DNA of 64,000 nt from Gelatoporia subvermispora B (GCA_000320605.2 KB445800.1:161663-225662); one strand, 5' to 3'; positions 36,390-49,871 are shown, numbered from the stretch's first letter. The notes: generated by a model not told the origin, from the sequence alone. Numbers and translations: made by a program.

Positions 36390-39300
36390 CCGAGAGGCTG
36401 GTATGTCAGAGGCCGGAGAACGTGAGGGACGGTGAGTGCGACCGAGATTGCGGATAGAGCGAGGGAGCTGATGCGGAGATGAGGGGCGGGGAGGTTTTGG
36501 AGGCCGGTGGGATGGATTGGGCTACAGAGGGGAAAAATAGGGGATGCGAGTGACCGGTATAAGAGGGATACCTGCCCGGAGATCTGCAAATTTAGAGGAC
36601 ATGGTGGTTCAGTCCAAGTAGTTGGCGATGCGGACAAATACGATGCGCCCATGGTGGGGGCACCTTTCGCGCATAGTCCAGGTGGCTAGCATTTTGCGTG
36701 ATACATGATGGCTCGAAATTCCTTGCTCCAGATGCAATGTTCGTAACTTACCCAACCGTCCCATGTTGTCGGTGCTAAAACTTACCCTAGAAGGAAGGCT
36801 TCTTAAAGCGATCCGCATGTTTTGGTCCTCGCAAACACCTTTATACGTCAGATTTCGGCCACAAGCCGCTACCTGCTAGCACCCGACGTCCGCGTGCTAT
36901 AGATCGCGCACATCTCGCGTTACTGGATCTCGCGTTAGTAGAATACAACTAGTTTCCAGTAGCGAGGAGTAGTGAGCTTCGTCAGAGAGCACCAGGCCCG
37001 CGACCCAGCTTACCGCGGGGGCGGCCAGATCCCGCGCGTATCTCTCCGGCCTCCCCGGTCTCCATTTCTTACCATTTTAGGAGCACAATTCGGGCCAATT
37101 TTCGCGCGCCGCTTTTTGGTCATCCCCGCGGCACTCTCGCCTTTGCATCAACCACAACATTGTTCGACGCGTCGTCGGCAACCATGCATCTCATCATCAT
37201 GGTGCAGACCAGGATCAATCACGGACTGAGGCCGCCCCTTTTGGGCCTGCTTGTGTAGACAAGGGCGAACAGATGGGCGTCTCGTCGCAACCCAACCGAC
37301 GCTGGAACTTCCTGCCACCCACGCTCGGTCGTGCCCAATTGCCCAGCACCCACGTGTCCAAGCGACAACATCAGGTTCTTCAAAGGAGATTCGTCGTGCT
37401 TCGGTGCGTTGAGCAGCACCAGATGTCGTCGCTGTCCTTATCGCCACCGCCGCTGGCCCGCTTCCCACCAGATTTCTGTGGCGCAGCCTTCAGGCGCCTG
37501 CCGCACACTTGGCCGCATGTGTGCAATCTCGTAACAAAGCACTTGGTCCTCCCAGGCAAGTCCCGGCTACGAGTGATCGATGCATAACACCTCGCCGCGA
37601 AGCTTATACTGCTCTCAGCGCCTCACCGGCCAGCCGTGCCGGCCTGCGACTCGCACATCGACACCGCATTCATCTCGCCAGCTTTCACGCTATTATTGAC
37701 CTGCAGCCGTCATGCTCGCATGACGGCTCGCGGTGAACGGACATGTCCGAGCGTTGGCCCCACAAATAAGCCGCAGCCCCGTCGTGTTGAGGCACCGAAC
37801 AACTTCGCAAACACGCACGGCGGCGCACACGGCACGCTTGGACGTACGGCCTCTCCCGCGTCGCAAAGCCAGGGCCAGGGAAGTGCTGCTATACATAGTG
37901 GGCCAGGTATGACGCGACCAACTGGCGCGCGCTCGCTCGCAGCCCGCCTCCTGCATCGTTCCTGGCGAATCCCCCAGCGAACGTGTACGGTTCTGTCCTA
38001 GCACGCCTGGGAGCCGTGGAATCTCCTGGTGCTTTCGTCTTAAGGCTCAGGCCCGTGCAGCCCTACGTGCGGTATTTCGAATTGCCGCACCCGTAACTTG
38101 GCCGACTGCCTTGCTCGTGCGTCGTGCAGGCGCCCGCGCAAAGGTTGCACGGCTTCGACTCGGTCTTCTCGTACGTGCAAGGTCGCGCTGAGGCTGCGCC
38201 GGGCGCCGCATGGACCGCGGCCAACCTTCTCCACCCATTCATTCGCTCAATCGCGGGAGGAGCGACGAGCAGATCGCAGAACGAGAACGCGAACGCTGCT
38301 CGGTAACAATGGAATTCTGAACCGATCTTGCGCGGGCGGCCGGGCTGCGATATTTCCACTCTCGCACTGACGCTCGCTTGCCTGCAGCGATATTACACCA
38401 CAGCAGAGGCTTCCCCTTGCGATCCGCCCCTTCATACAGGCTGCGTTCCATTCACCCCGCACACACTTCTCCCCGCGTCCGTCCGCGTCGACACACGATC
38501 CTCTCACATGCCCTGCCGCGACGGCACCTACAGGCAGCCTGCCCCTCACGTCGCACCGGCGATCCAATGTTGTTCGCCCGCCAAACACCCGAACGGCGCT
38601 CCCACACCCCCCTCGCCACGTCGGATTAGCTCAATTCGCAACACACACGGTCATCGCTGCGTGCATACGCCGCTCGGTGGCACCCTCCCGGCATGCTCAC
38701 GCGCAGCGCCCGCGGGCGCCTGCGTTGCCGGGCCTCCGTCCGAATCCCCGAGAACCCCCTCCTAGATCACGATCGACGTCGCCGGAATCGGCAGGCCGGT
38801 AATCGGCGAGTATGTGACAGCGTCCCCGGGAAGGAAAGTCGTTTTCCCCCTCCTCCTCCCTAGCAGGCCGACGATCTGACCCAAATCTGAGGAACTGTAT
38901 TAACGGTGCCTGTAACTGGATCGGTGTGCTGGGACTGGGCGCATACCTTGTTGCGAACCCTGTTGTGCACGTGCCGACCCCGTATATTGATGCGCCCCGT
39001 AGGACGCCGGGCACGTGCTCCGCGCGTCAGGTCATGGACGCATGGCGGGGAGCGCCCGCGCGTCGGGAGACAACAGGTGCGGCTCTTGGACGCCAGGCGT
39101 TGACCCTGCGAATCCGAATAATCTCGTCTCCATGCGACGAGTCCTACAAAAATTCGATCTGCGGTGCGACACGGACGGCGACATGGTGCGGGATTCTCCC
39201 TGCGAGCCGATGCGTCGCGGACAGATGGACAGCGCAGAGCGGCCCGTGCCCATGCGGCGTAGACATCGGTGCAGTGCGCTCACACCGTGCTCCATGCTCC

Positions 39301-42300
39301 GCGCTCCGTACGCCGCCATGCTCGGGGTGTTTGTGGATACCAATCTTTGGTCCGCATTTATTGGCTCCGAATCTTGTTGTTGTACGATGACCAGCTTTCG
39401 TCGGGCTTGAGTCGCTGGAACACCGCGTCTCACGTTAGACGATGAACCTGGGTTGCGCGCTGACCCTCGTGTTCCATGTCAGCCGTTGTCAGCATCTTTG
39501 TTCCTGTTGAACATTCCACGTAGACTTCGCGAATCGTGACGAACAATCGTGAATATCTCTGGGACGAAATCTGCGGAACGGAGGTCTGCGGGACAGCGAT
39601 GCGGGCGGTGCTCACCTCTCCGCCATGATATGCCGCTGAGCCATCGCGCGAGTCGAGATGCGGCACAGCACCGTGACGCTAGGCTCGTGCGTCAGAGACG
39701 TTTAATTTCGCTTTGAACTGTAGATATTACTAATGAGTCTCTTGCCAAGCCATTTTCGCGACAAGAATGTCCCTCGGGTTCGTTGTTCCGTATTGCCGGA
39801 CGAATTGGGCGGGCACAGCGCAGGTCCGGCAATGTGTCGAAAGTGCGTCGTGGAATTTTGGCGCGTATCTCAGGGCCGTTTCGTCGGAAATATCACACTT
39901 CTCTCGTTGTGGATCCCACAGTGCCGGCGGAAAACTCGCTCGATGGCCCGTCGCGCATCGCGAATACATAGGCTGATTACACGGCCGGTGGGTGCACAGT
40001 CAGCTCTCGAGGTCGCTGTCGGTCTTCCGTGGCCTGTGAGCGCGAGCCAGGGCTCGAGCTTCGTCGACGTCGCTCACGCCGTACAATGTTACACAAGCCA
40101 TCACGCCGACGTCGAGCGAGATGCCACGTTATTCGATACGAACTCATCCTTCGACGCATCTGTGATTGCAGCGCTTTCAGCCCTCCGCCTAGGCTGCGCG
40201 GGGGGTTCTATCATTCTATCTGTTCGGCAGTGCACCTGACACGCTTTACGCGTGCATTCTATTCGGCGAAGCCGACCAAGGATGCGTGATATCGATGGGA
40301 GGGCGGCGTCTCTCGGGCACGCGACGTGCGAGACCGGTCGCCCCTGCTGCCAGGCCGACGCATGTCCCGAGACCGGCCTTGGGCACTAGGATGAACGCCG
40401 GGGACGTCTCGTGCGTACGGGTGTAAATATATTGCCTGAAGGTTAGCTGGCGACGCCATCTCTGTCGCTGTCACCGCGAACCTTGAACCTCTTTACACGT
40501 CATCCTATCAATATCTGGCGGTGGCCGTCAGGGAGTGCACCGCTGGAGAGGTGGACTGCACAGTCGAGCTCGCGCAGCGCAAGGCATGCCCAGCCCGGCC
40601 GGAGACTGGGCCCGCGACCCGCAGCCCGCGGGCTCCGGCTCCAGCGCATCTCCGCCTGGCGCGCGGCGCAGCGGCGAGCATGCACCTCGAGCGGCCCCGC
40701 CCGCGCGAGCGAGCTGCCTCGGAATCGGATCGCATCGATTGTGATTATCATGAGCGTATACCCACAGAGAAGCCCCGGGTGTGGCGTAAGGTTGGACGTG
40801 CGTGCGTGCACCAGTCAAAATCTGAATCTAATTTGAGGCTGAATCTAATCAGCGTCCCGATCCGATACGCACATCGTGTCTAGCTGGGCCTGCGTGCCGT
40901 GCACGCGCGTCTCAGCTGGCTTTGGGCTCGTCTGTCTGATGTCAGGTTACTGTAATGTTCATGTATACAATAAACGGGTGTGACGGTGTACCCTAAATAA
41001 CGGGTCAAACAGAAAACAAGCTGCTGCGGAGGTAACCGATTTCAGTATCGATCCTCCGAATGCTTGTAACAAGTATGATATGTTATGATATCTGTATGGC
41101 CGAGACACCAAAAAGTTTCTGGTCAGCGCTGACTCGATATATGGCGTCGAGCCCACAGGCACGAATGGGTGGCGGTTCTACGACATGAAATGCTCGTAAA
41201 TACGTATCGAGCTGCATGTCAATGCCCAGGCGAGCGCTCTGACAGGTGTGTGTGGGTTTCCTGACTCCTGCTAACCAAAGGCCAATCTTGACTAGTTTGA
41301 CTAATAACAAGCTGGCGATTGTGTGACATCAATTGAATGTGAGATTCAAACCCAACAAACGGACCTTGTAGCATGTCAATTTGTTAGGATTACAAGCATT
41401 ACAGTAGGCAAGCGTACATAATGCTGCTTGATTCTACTCCCTGCCTATCACTCCCACCCCTGCCTAACAGAAAGTAGGAGGCATCTGCCAGGGCCATGAG
41501 TTGGCGTTGATGCGTCTCGCACGTGGGTGTAGTCGCTGGTCTGTTATTCATTGTAGTTCATGATCCGTGATATGTCACTTGCTCCCGGGGCCTCCGTGAG
41601 GACGAATGGAAAGCGTCATTTACGAATACCTAGCAGTGCCTATCAGCTTCTATACGTCCGCGCGCCTGCCTGGGTGCTAGCACTTTGCCTCAGGCAGCCT
41701 TTCGTATTGCGCGCGCATGTGCCGCGGCTCGTTCCGCACCGGCAGAACGGTGATGACAGCCTTTTATGGCCTTCGGGACTTACGCGAGGTGTACAGCCCA
41801 TATCATAGGCGACCCCATGCTGTGTTGGGTGGTCTGCACCATCTTCCCACGCAGATACACACGCTGACATCTAGCTGTTGGAGGCGGCTTCTGACGCCGA
41901 GAATTGCCCATCGGGCTGGGAGCACCCTTCAATATTCAGGCAGATATGATTTCATCATGCGCTGTACCAGTGTACACGTACACCATCAACTTTCAAGTGA
42001 GTACCAGGCCAGACAAGCTCCTTGACATAACGCAGACTCACCCTGCTGATATCTCTCAAAATTTGCTCTCATCAGGCTTGATCATCGCGTTCTGCTCGGC
42101 CCCCAGTACACCGGGCCCATACACTCTGATGTGCCCCCACACTATATGTGCGAACCTACGGTCTGAGATTGCGGACTGAAGTGATCTAGCTCTAACATCA
42201 CGATAGGCCTTCCGCGCATCGATCTTCCAGCACGAGCACAATATCACGGCGGAGGCGCGAGTGCGCTCCGCGGACGAGCCACTGCGCCGCTTTGTCGGCG

Positions 42301-44380
42301 GATGCGTCGCACCTTCCCCCCTGGTCGTGCTTCTGCCCTCTGTGCGCAGCACGATGCTACCCGGGCCTGGTTCCTCGCGCGGGCTGATCTCGAGGGAGGG
42401 GGATCTGGCTGCCAGCCCGGCTCGCGGCTTCGCGCCTCGGACACCGGGGATCGTCTCTCCCGCGCGCCCTTATTACTCCGTGATGCGCGAATGAGAACGT
42501 GTACACGTACAAGCGGCCCCAACCCCCTGACGGTACTCGGATACGGCTGTCTTTGCGGGAACAGTCCCGCGTGCAGGGATGAACGTCCCGGCTCGTCGGT
42601 TTGGCGCGCCTTACCGCCACCTCCCAGGCTTCGCGGTAGTAGAGGCGCCCCGAGATGGTGTTACTTCGGAGTCCGGAGTTCTACCCGCGTAGCATGGGAG
42701 CTGACCGAAACGCCGCGTTGGAGAGCGGAGAACAAACAACGTTGGAACGCACCTCGATCTCAACGTTGTGCGTGCCGTGAGATGGGTGCAACGCATCGTG
42801 ACGGATGCCACGCACGCCCCATAACATCACTGTTTGCTGGAGCGTGCAGCGAGGGTGGCCTCCTCAGTTCTGTTCTGCAGGCGTCTCCTGGGGAGTCGGG
42901 TCGTCTATTGCCCGAAAGAAGGTGTGCATTGTTCCCACCGTGTGCATCTTCTCTGCGGCTGTGGCGTTCGCCGTCCGTCCGTGAGCGCTTGAGCAACCGC
43001 GAGCATAAAGACAATGGTGCGACACATTGCTCGTGATGAGGGCCGACAGCCGAGACGGGCCTCAGGATAACCGTTTGGGTTCCTGTCACCCCTGGCTTCT
43101 GCAGACACGAGCTTGCCAGACTGCTGACAGCATCGACTTGGAATGCGTCGATCGTTTGCATGCATCGGATGTGCCTAGTCCAACGGATAGCTTATTTGAA
43201 GCCACACGTAGGCAAACCGAGCTGAGCTCGCGAGGCGGTCTTCGCAAGCGCGGATGGATCTCGTGCCGTTCTCTGCCCTACCGTTGGTGAGATGGGCCAG
43301 GTCTGATTTCAAGCCGAGACGCTCGATACGTACCCAGACGGGGTCCTTGCAGGTGCCGCTGCGTGCGTTACCTGCGTGACCTGTATACCACCCAGAAATG
43401 TTATTCTGACGATGCATAATCACAACAGGTGACCTGAATACTCCATAAATTTGATATGTACGACCAGATATGGCATGAGTACTCACATTTAGGCAACCAG
43501 ACTACCATTTTGGTCGATTTACACAACACGGTGCATTCGGATTACGAAGACAAGCAAGCCAGCTTGCAGGTTCAATGTCAATGAGTCATAAAATTCGCAT
43601 AGGCGGCGATTGAGGTCTGGAGAGTGCAGCGACGGTGTCGGGGCAGAGAAGATTGCGAAATTTGGGGAAGAAGCTGCGTAATCTACCCACTGAATCACTG
43701 AGGAGTCCCACAGACTCATTGATACCCCGTAGTATCACCAGTATACCTGGATGTGCAGCACGTGGTGAAGCACGACTCGAAACCCTCTAGTCGGAAAACA
43801 AACATGAACGCACCAGAATCGGCGCACTGAGAACGCTTAACTCAGGTTCATACCGACATTTGTAAAATACGCCCATCCTGAAGACATCTACCCTGAACGC
43901 AGTATGCATGTCACGGCGTCGAAGATCACGGGGTGCCGACGAGGTCCAGAGACCCCGTTTCCTCAGCGTCAATAGACTTGGCTTAACTCGCTCCACGTAC
44001 TTCCCTGAGCTCCATGACCTCAGCTCCTAGCAACAGCTGAAACCCGTGTGCCACCTCTGGCTCACTTGACACCGTGTCGGCGCGCACCATTGTCCAGATC
44101 ACGAGAGGCAAGCGACGCTGCATCGATACTGTATCTTAGCCTGATCAGTGACAATTGCACAATACCCAATTGTGACAACCCGCCACAGCATTTGAAATGC
44201 GTTGGATTATGCCTGCCTTCCCATCGTGCGCTGATGTCAACATTGTCCCGAATGTGAGCGATGCGGTCCCTTCGTCGGCCTTCCTTGATCACGAACGTAA
44301 GCTCGCTGAGGGCCCGTTCTATCCGCACAGGTTCGCAATCCATTTCACATCAGTGGCACTCGCAACGAGCATCGCAGGAG
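36390..44380. other. Eight-kilobase G+C-rich gene-poor region
   Basis: Despite many long frames on both strands, no chain of exons gives a recognisable protein. The frames overlap each other heavily (four or five at 40.5-40.8 kb), are rich in Arg/Pro/Ala, and are best explained by base composition. The longest, 42302-43036 (+, 244 codons), has no domain or codon regularity. A minus-strand exon-like piece ending at 38763 (GDAVTYSPITGLPIPATS) and a 66-codon frame at 43719-43519 (WDSSVIQWVDYAASSPNF) are the only stretches that look protein-like. They are described in the findings. Confidence 0.45.
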
Positions 44381-45419
44381 TTACACGAGCCGGTCAGCTG
44401 CCCACCGCCCGACCCACCACCTACACATGTTCTTCCGCACAGAGAGCTGTTCCTCGTTCAATCCGCCTCCTGTCACGGGCAAGAGGCCCTTCCAAGCCCC
44501 GTCGACCTCGCGTTCCTCGAGCACAATCCCGAGGCGCTCCGCCTCCCGCACGAAGCTCGCGCAGTGATGCGCCGGCGTGTACTTCCCCGCGGCAACGTAC
44601 GCACGCGCGGCGGAGTCTTTGCGGAGGAGCGCGACGAGGGAAGCGAGCAGCACGTCGTGCGAGCGGTCGAAGTGCAGCAGGTCCGACAGAATCACGACGT
44701 CGTACCCCTTCGGCTCAGCCTGCGGCGTGTGCAGCTCGCTGGGAAGAGAAGAGCGGGTGATGAGCTCGTCCGACGGGCAGTCGGAACAGAGGACGTACAG
44801 GAGCGGGGCGGCGTCTTGCCCCCATTCGTAGCCGTGCACGCGAACGGTACACCCGGGGGCGACCTTGTCGCCGTTACGTTGGACGTTATTTTTGAGATTC
44901 CCGATGATCACTTCGTCGGGGTAATCAGTTATCACTATTGTAGAAGGCGGAGCATGCAGCGTCGATGCCAGAAGAGAGGGCAGCGCGCAGCCTGCACCGA
45001 GTTCGATAACTAATATGTGTTGCTAGTCAGCAATCTCATTATTCAGAGCAGCTCCACGGTATGTAGGCGAACCTGTTTTGCCGCTCAACTGGATCAGGTT
45101 CCTCTCTATCTGCTCCGCCAACAGAAGTGACGGTGAGAATAGGTGATCAGCAAGCAACGTGTTCGCCTAGGGAGTAGCATTCAGAGAAGTCACCCCAACC
45201 TAACCTGACGTGGCGTCCTCGCCAGCTTACCTTGCCTTCCTGCATCAGAGGTCCGCTTCAGCAAAACTTCGTGATATCCTCGCAAAATCTCTCGCCCCCT
45301 CTTGCAAGCTCACGCACCTTAGGGGCTACCGACAGCACAAGCGGCCCATAACGTATGTTCTCATCGTCTGCTTGTGCGTCCCCAAACAACGCCGCAGAAT
45401 CCGCGAGAAACTCGTCCAT
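44381..45419 (-). CDS. EFM7/NNT1-like S-adenosylmethionine methyltransferase
   Basis: Family 16 (METTL21-related) protein methyltransferase. Relatives modify translation factor eEF1A (EFM7) and were earlier annotated as nicotinamide N-methyltransferase. Three exons, 45419-45318, 45166-45073 and 45009-44381, give 274 aa with exact closure. MDEFLADSAALFGDAQ precedes YGPLVLSVAPKANTLLADHL across the first intron (151 nt). FSPSLLLAEQIERN leads to the SAM-binding motif I, VIELGAGCALPSLLAS, completed across intron 2. ITDYPDEVIIGNLKNNVQRN holds the acidic ribose-binding residue and motif II. HGYEWGQD and VVILSDLLHFDRSHDVLL (post-II) follow, and the C-terminus is GRWAADRLV. The gene looks intact. Its substrate cannot be told from sequence, so I do not assign a symbol. 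Confidence 0.88.
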
Positions 45420-46434
45420 TTACCTCAAGTTCTCGCCGCTACGACTCGAGACGTCCATCCCGTTCCTCACGGTCCTGCTTATATAATCCGGCGACCATTC
45501 TCGGCTGCTCTGCCGCAGCGCTCAGCGAGGTTCCGACACAACGCAACCCTTCCCCTTGGTATTGCATCCGAGGTCACAGCTTCGCGGGAGGGAAAGTAAG
45601 CGTGCTCATGACACGATGCAAAAGGCCCGCCGGCTTCGTCGAGGACATAAACGTCAACAATTCAACATCGCTACCCGGTCGCGGTCCGCTAGCCTCGGGC
45701 AAATGCGCTCATTCGTAATTGAAGGCAAAGTGTATGACGACGTCAAAACAGTCTCTCTGCATGGTCATGTAAAAACAACGCGGTCATCTGTTGACGGTCG
45801 CGTGGTCAGGCTATCGGTAGCCCCTCCTGAGCCATTGCGATGCCTTCCTGATATGGTTAATCGGCCACACCGGCCTGCTTCATTCAGAGCTATCCTCCAC
45901 GCATCAGTGCCATGTCGTTACGATCGTTTCTAGCTCTTCCGGAAGAACATGTTGAAGAGATCGTCTCTCTGCGCTCCCAATCGCCATGTGAAAGCGACAC
46001 CGCACAGTTCACAATTGTTCCGACCTCGATGATCCTAGCTTCAGGTTCCAGCCAGTCCACATGGCTCCGAACATAGAAACCCGGGGTAGCGCGCGCGCCG
46101 TTAGAATCGCGCAGGAACAACTCGGTTGACCAGGCCGCAAGTAGCCCCAGTGGACCGATGGTTTCACCAAACGTGCACGGGCAGGCATGGGCGCATCCGC
46201 AAGACATTGTTCCACGCTCGGGCGAACTAATAGGTTCTGGAAGCAAGTATATTCGACGTCTAGCAGGTGAATTCTCGCCAACAAGGCCGCCGAGAATCTT
46301 CCAGGTGCATCATACAGTCTTTCCGTCTTCTTCTGTGCAGGCTACCACGGTGTGCCTCGGAAGCTCATTCCGCCTGAGAGCGACGCGCCCGAGGTGAGCT
46401 GTGAGCTGGGTTAGGTTGGCGTCTACTGCATGCG
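45420..46434. other. Intergenic region between methyltransferase and SEC24
   Basis: A minus-strand frame at 46246-45890 (117 codons, including STELFLRDSNGARATPGF and SHVDWLEPEARIIEVGT) is protein-like but has no known family or splice partners. It could be a small gene, or the end of the SEC24 transcript. Nothing else is supportable. Confidence 0.35.
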
Positions 46435-49400
46435 CTACGTACTCACCGCCGCATTGATCTGCTTGTGCACCAAGCACAAATCTGAGGGGCATCGTCAGTG
46501 CGTGGCGGGTGTGTCGGGGCAACGCGGGCTCACAATCAAGATACGACATCGCCGCGTTATTCTGGTCCTCGACGAGCATGTCGCTGAACTCAATCTCGGC
46601 CGCGTCCATATTCTGCCGCGCGAGCAACAGCTTCGGCTGCCAGCCACGCCGCGCGTAGCGGTGCGCGAGGATGTTGCGGACCTGCGCCGAGAAGCGCGTC
46701 GACAATGTTGGTAGCTGGGTCTAGTCGCGAGGAGTCAGCTCGCGACGTGTAACATCACGATCAGTGCGGAACTGCGCTCACGAGGTGGGGGTCCAGCTGG
46801 AAGATGTCGTCGACGTCGAACAAATCCTTCAGCAGCTGCGGCGACACACTGCTCCCGACCCATATGATCATGAGCTCTTCGTTATCTGGATATATGATGG
46901 AGTCTATCAGCACCGGTTCCTGTAGCGATGTGATCGGAATACCAATGAGATACAAGCCGTGCCCCTCCATGAACAGATGGCTCGCTCTCATCAGCGACGG
47001 CATCTCAATCTGCCCAGTGGTTGGGTTTGGCAGTGCGGCATCATCCCGGAGGTCATGGAGCGCGAGCAGACGTGGGTATAGATGCTGCATTGTAGTGCGC
47101 ACACCCATGGACATAATCTTATGTGCGGTGTAATTGCGTACGTCCGCAATAACATTTCTGCCTGTGATGAAGTTAGTTCGGAAGGAACAGCAGGATCTTT
47201 CATTTGCAACGGACCTTTCAGCGGTTTCGACTTCATCATAGCGAGAGTGTACACGGGGAGGGCTCGGAATGCTTCGGGTATGATGAGCTAGCAAGCCATG
47301 CAGTGAGTTGGCGACCAAGGCCAAAAATGCGCACGTGACCAACCTGAGACGGTGCTTGAGAGGCCGCACAATGCTTGCGGTAAGCAAGGAGGATAGCAGA
47401 ACAGTTCTCCGTCAGTGATTCCTGAATGGCGAGGATTCTCTGGTTCGGCAGCTTAGATATCTCTACATGTGCGAGCATCAACATACTGCGGCCTTCAATG
47501 AAGTGAACACTGACCTTCCCGAACCATATGACTCACGACAGCATCCATATCCGCAAACCGGAAAACGTTCCCGGCCAGTGCAGCGACCTCCAGTGCCAGG
47601 TTCAGGACACGAACACGCCGCTGACCAGCGGCAGTGGTATATAGGGTGGCACATTGGATGAAAGCATACTCGCGCTCGTCAAGCGTCCGGCCGTGGTCGA
47701 ACAAGACAGATACGGCCTTGTCCGCGTCTAGCGTTCCGAATTGGATATCCGTGTTGGTATTTTGGTAGAAGTTGCCGTAATACTTCGAGACACGCAGACC
47801 TACGAGGATGTATAAAATTCAACCACAAGTAAGGGGAAGAAGGGAGACGAACCGTTGGAACAGCGAACCCGCATCGTGCAGTTGTACGCAGTCGTGCGAG
47901 TCAATAAGCGCCATAGCTGTGAGCGGAACACATCGCCATCCTTGACAGGGTCAAATCTAGGATAGAAGAATAGCTCTCCCCCGGTCATCGAGGACACGAC
48001 GCCTAGAGAGAGGTGAATTGGTTGTATTGCCTCTGCTTGGCAGGATCACTGACCTATCGAAGCGACGTCGATGGGTTGGCTCATGCCCAGGAATATGCTC
48101 ACACCAATTCCTTGTTCTGCACACTGTTCTCCGAGCTCACGCCAAGCGTCGGCACGGGGTGTGAACAAGGATTTCTCCTTGTCCGTGCCGTACAACGTAG
48201 TCTCCTCTGGAGGAGGAGTCAGAGCGCCAGCGCCCACCGTCGGAAGTGTCGCAGCGAACGCGACGACCTGACCACCACGACCTGCCTAGCAGATGTGTTC
48301 TTCAGCAGATCATTCACATGGCATGAACGGCCGGTGACTCACGAGTGCAGCAAGGGAGCTGATCAGCGCAGAGCCCAGTGCAGCTTCTCTTACTTCCAGT
48401 CCCTCCTCGGATTGTCCAAGAGACGATAAGAGCTTGGTGATCACATCGCTATATAGCACCGGGTTTGCAAAGAATATTAAAGTAAAGCCAGCGTAACATA
48501 CCGAGCTTCTCGTGGGTCGACAAACAGACCAGTATTAAGCGGTACAAAGACGTCGTTGATATCGGGGACGACCAGCACCGGGGGGAACCGGTCATTATGC
48601 GGCTGCACTTGCGAATCCATGCAAATTATGGATCATTTAGTGCCAATATGAGCCGCAAAGGAGTATATCGTACAGCAAGGTCATAGAAGTGCAATGTCCG
48701 GTCGATTGACAAGATACACAACCGGCTTCCAGGAAGAAGGGAGCATGTCGGGGTAGAAGCATCCTCAGTAGATGGGTATAAGAGGTCGAGAAGATGAGTG
48801 CAGGCAGCAGCGGTAAACCCAGAGCGGATGGACTCAGAGGAGACATCAAAGACGAAAACGTAGTCCATGGGTTGCGGCTTCCTTGACCCTGTGTGAGGTT
48901 CTGATACGACAGGTTCGTATAGCGGAGATATGTGAGGTGACGGGTGAGGAGCCCAGTACGCTTCGGGGACAGAGAAGTCAACAGTGCCCTTGTTGAGTTC
49001 CGGACGTTGCAGATGATCTAAACGCATGAAGTTCGCATCGAGGTTGCAAAAGTGCTCAGGTGCAACTGTCACCGGACGTTAAGAGGGCGGAGTAGCAGAA
49101 ACATATGATGTATGACGCACCCTCCGTTTCGTGTGTACACAGATTGCACTTCCACTTAGTACCACCAGCCACCCATTTGCACCACGGGTTGATATAGCCC
49201 CTGCAATTCCCGCATCGCATCGGCCCTAGGTCTCCGGTCTCCACCAGAGGTACTGGCTCTTCTCGTGGATCCTGATCAGCAAGTGGTTGGATAATTGCGG
49301 CCAGAGGGATTTCGCAGTCGGATGCAAGACGAGACGTGCTCGGAACGTTCCACGTGGATACTCGAAGGAAACGAGGAGACGAGTTTCCCTGGTCGATCGC

Positions 49401-49656
49401 GACAAAGTCCGTCGTTGATAGTGGTGCATGGTTTCCTGGAAGGGTCGTGTATGCCTCTGATTCCCATTTCTCCCTATCAAGCTCGACTGCCTCTACGGGT
49501 GACGGTATCGCATGGGGGTCGATTGCCGCTCGCAGGCCTGAAGAGTACGGATAGAATCACACGAATTATAGCAAATGTTTTGATGGAATACAAACCTTTG
49601 TACGCCAAGCCGGCACTATGGGGTGGCTGGGGAATAGGATGTTCGGGAGAATACAT
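46435..49656 (-). CDS. SEC24-family COPII coat subunit (cargo adaptor)
   Basis: SEC24 binds SEC23 and selects cargo for COPII vesicles leaving the ER. Exons I can place: 49656-49596, 49537-49121, 49065-48674, 48602-48502, 48448-48343, 48285-48054, 48002-47853 and 47799-47515. Several follow to about 46435. [20 protein letters not shown] opens the protein. [15 protein letters not shown] and [11 protein letters not shown] form the zinc finger. [37 protein letters not shown] (trunk) and [17 protein letters not shown] follow. [86 protein letters not shown] (gelsolin part) and [20 protein letters not shown] complete it. The short N-terminus and trunk resemble the SFB3/SEC24C-D class. One junction near 47500 is unresolved (see findings). 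The 3' end is either the stop at ~46435 or one more exon. Confidence 0.9.
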
Positions 49657-49871
49657 GGGCGATAGGAAGCGCCAAGAACCGCAGCATAGGAGTAGTGGTG
49701 CATTGTTTGGCAAGAGCTTTAGATCCAAACAACCGCCGCGAATATTCTTATCCTATCCTATCCTATCCAGCCGCAGCGCTCGCGCGTTCTGGAGAGTTCG
49801 GTGTTCACACTTCGCAGATGAGACCATAAAATACGCGTTTCCTTCGTCTGAGACGTGTCTTTCATCCCCCC
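49657..49871. promoter_or_regulatory. Short divergent promoter region, SEC24 / coiled-coil gene
   Basis: Only ~215 bp separate the proposed starts of two head-to-head genes, so regulatory signals must be shared or packed closely. A pyrimidine microsatellite, about four TATCC units at 49747-49768, sits mid-way. No TATA box is obvious. If SEC24 starts at the upstream in-frame ATG (49728), the spacer shrinks further. Confidence 0.5.
49747..49768. repeat. TATCC microsatellite
   Basis: The sequence reads TTATCC followed by three further TATCC units, ending just before CAG. It lies in the short spacer between two divergent genes, probably in the 5' untranslated part of one of them. Repeats of this kind are prone to length change. 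Confidence 0.8.

Noticed and set aside
40483..40883. Cluster of five overlapping frames on both strands
   Set aside because: Mutual overlap and Arg/Pro/Ala-rich translations point to base composition rather than genes.
42302..43036. 244-codon plus-strand open frame
   Set aside because: It lies in G+C-rich DNA where several frames on both strands are open at once. The composition is Arg/Cys/Ser-rich without domains, and no splice or start context supports it.
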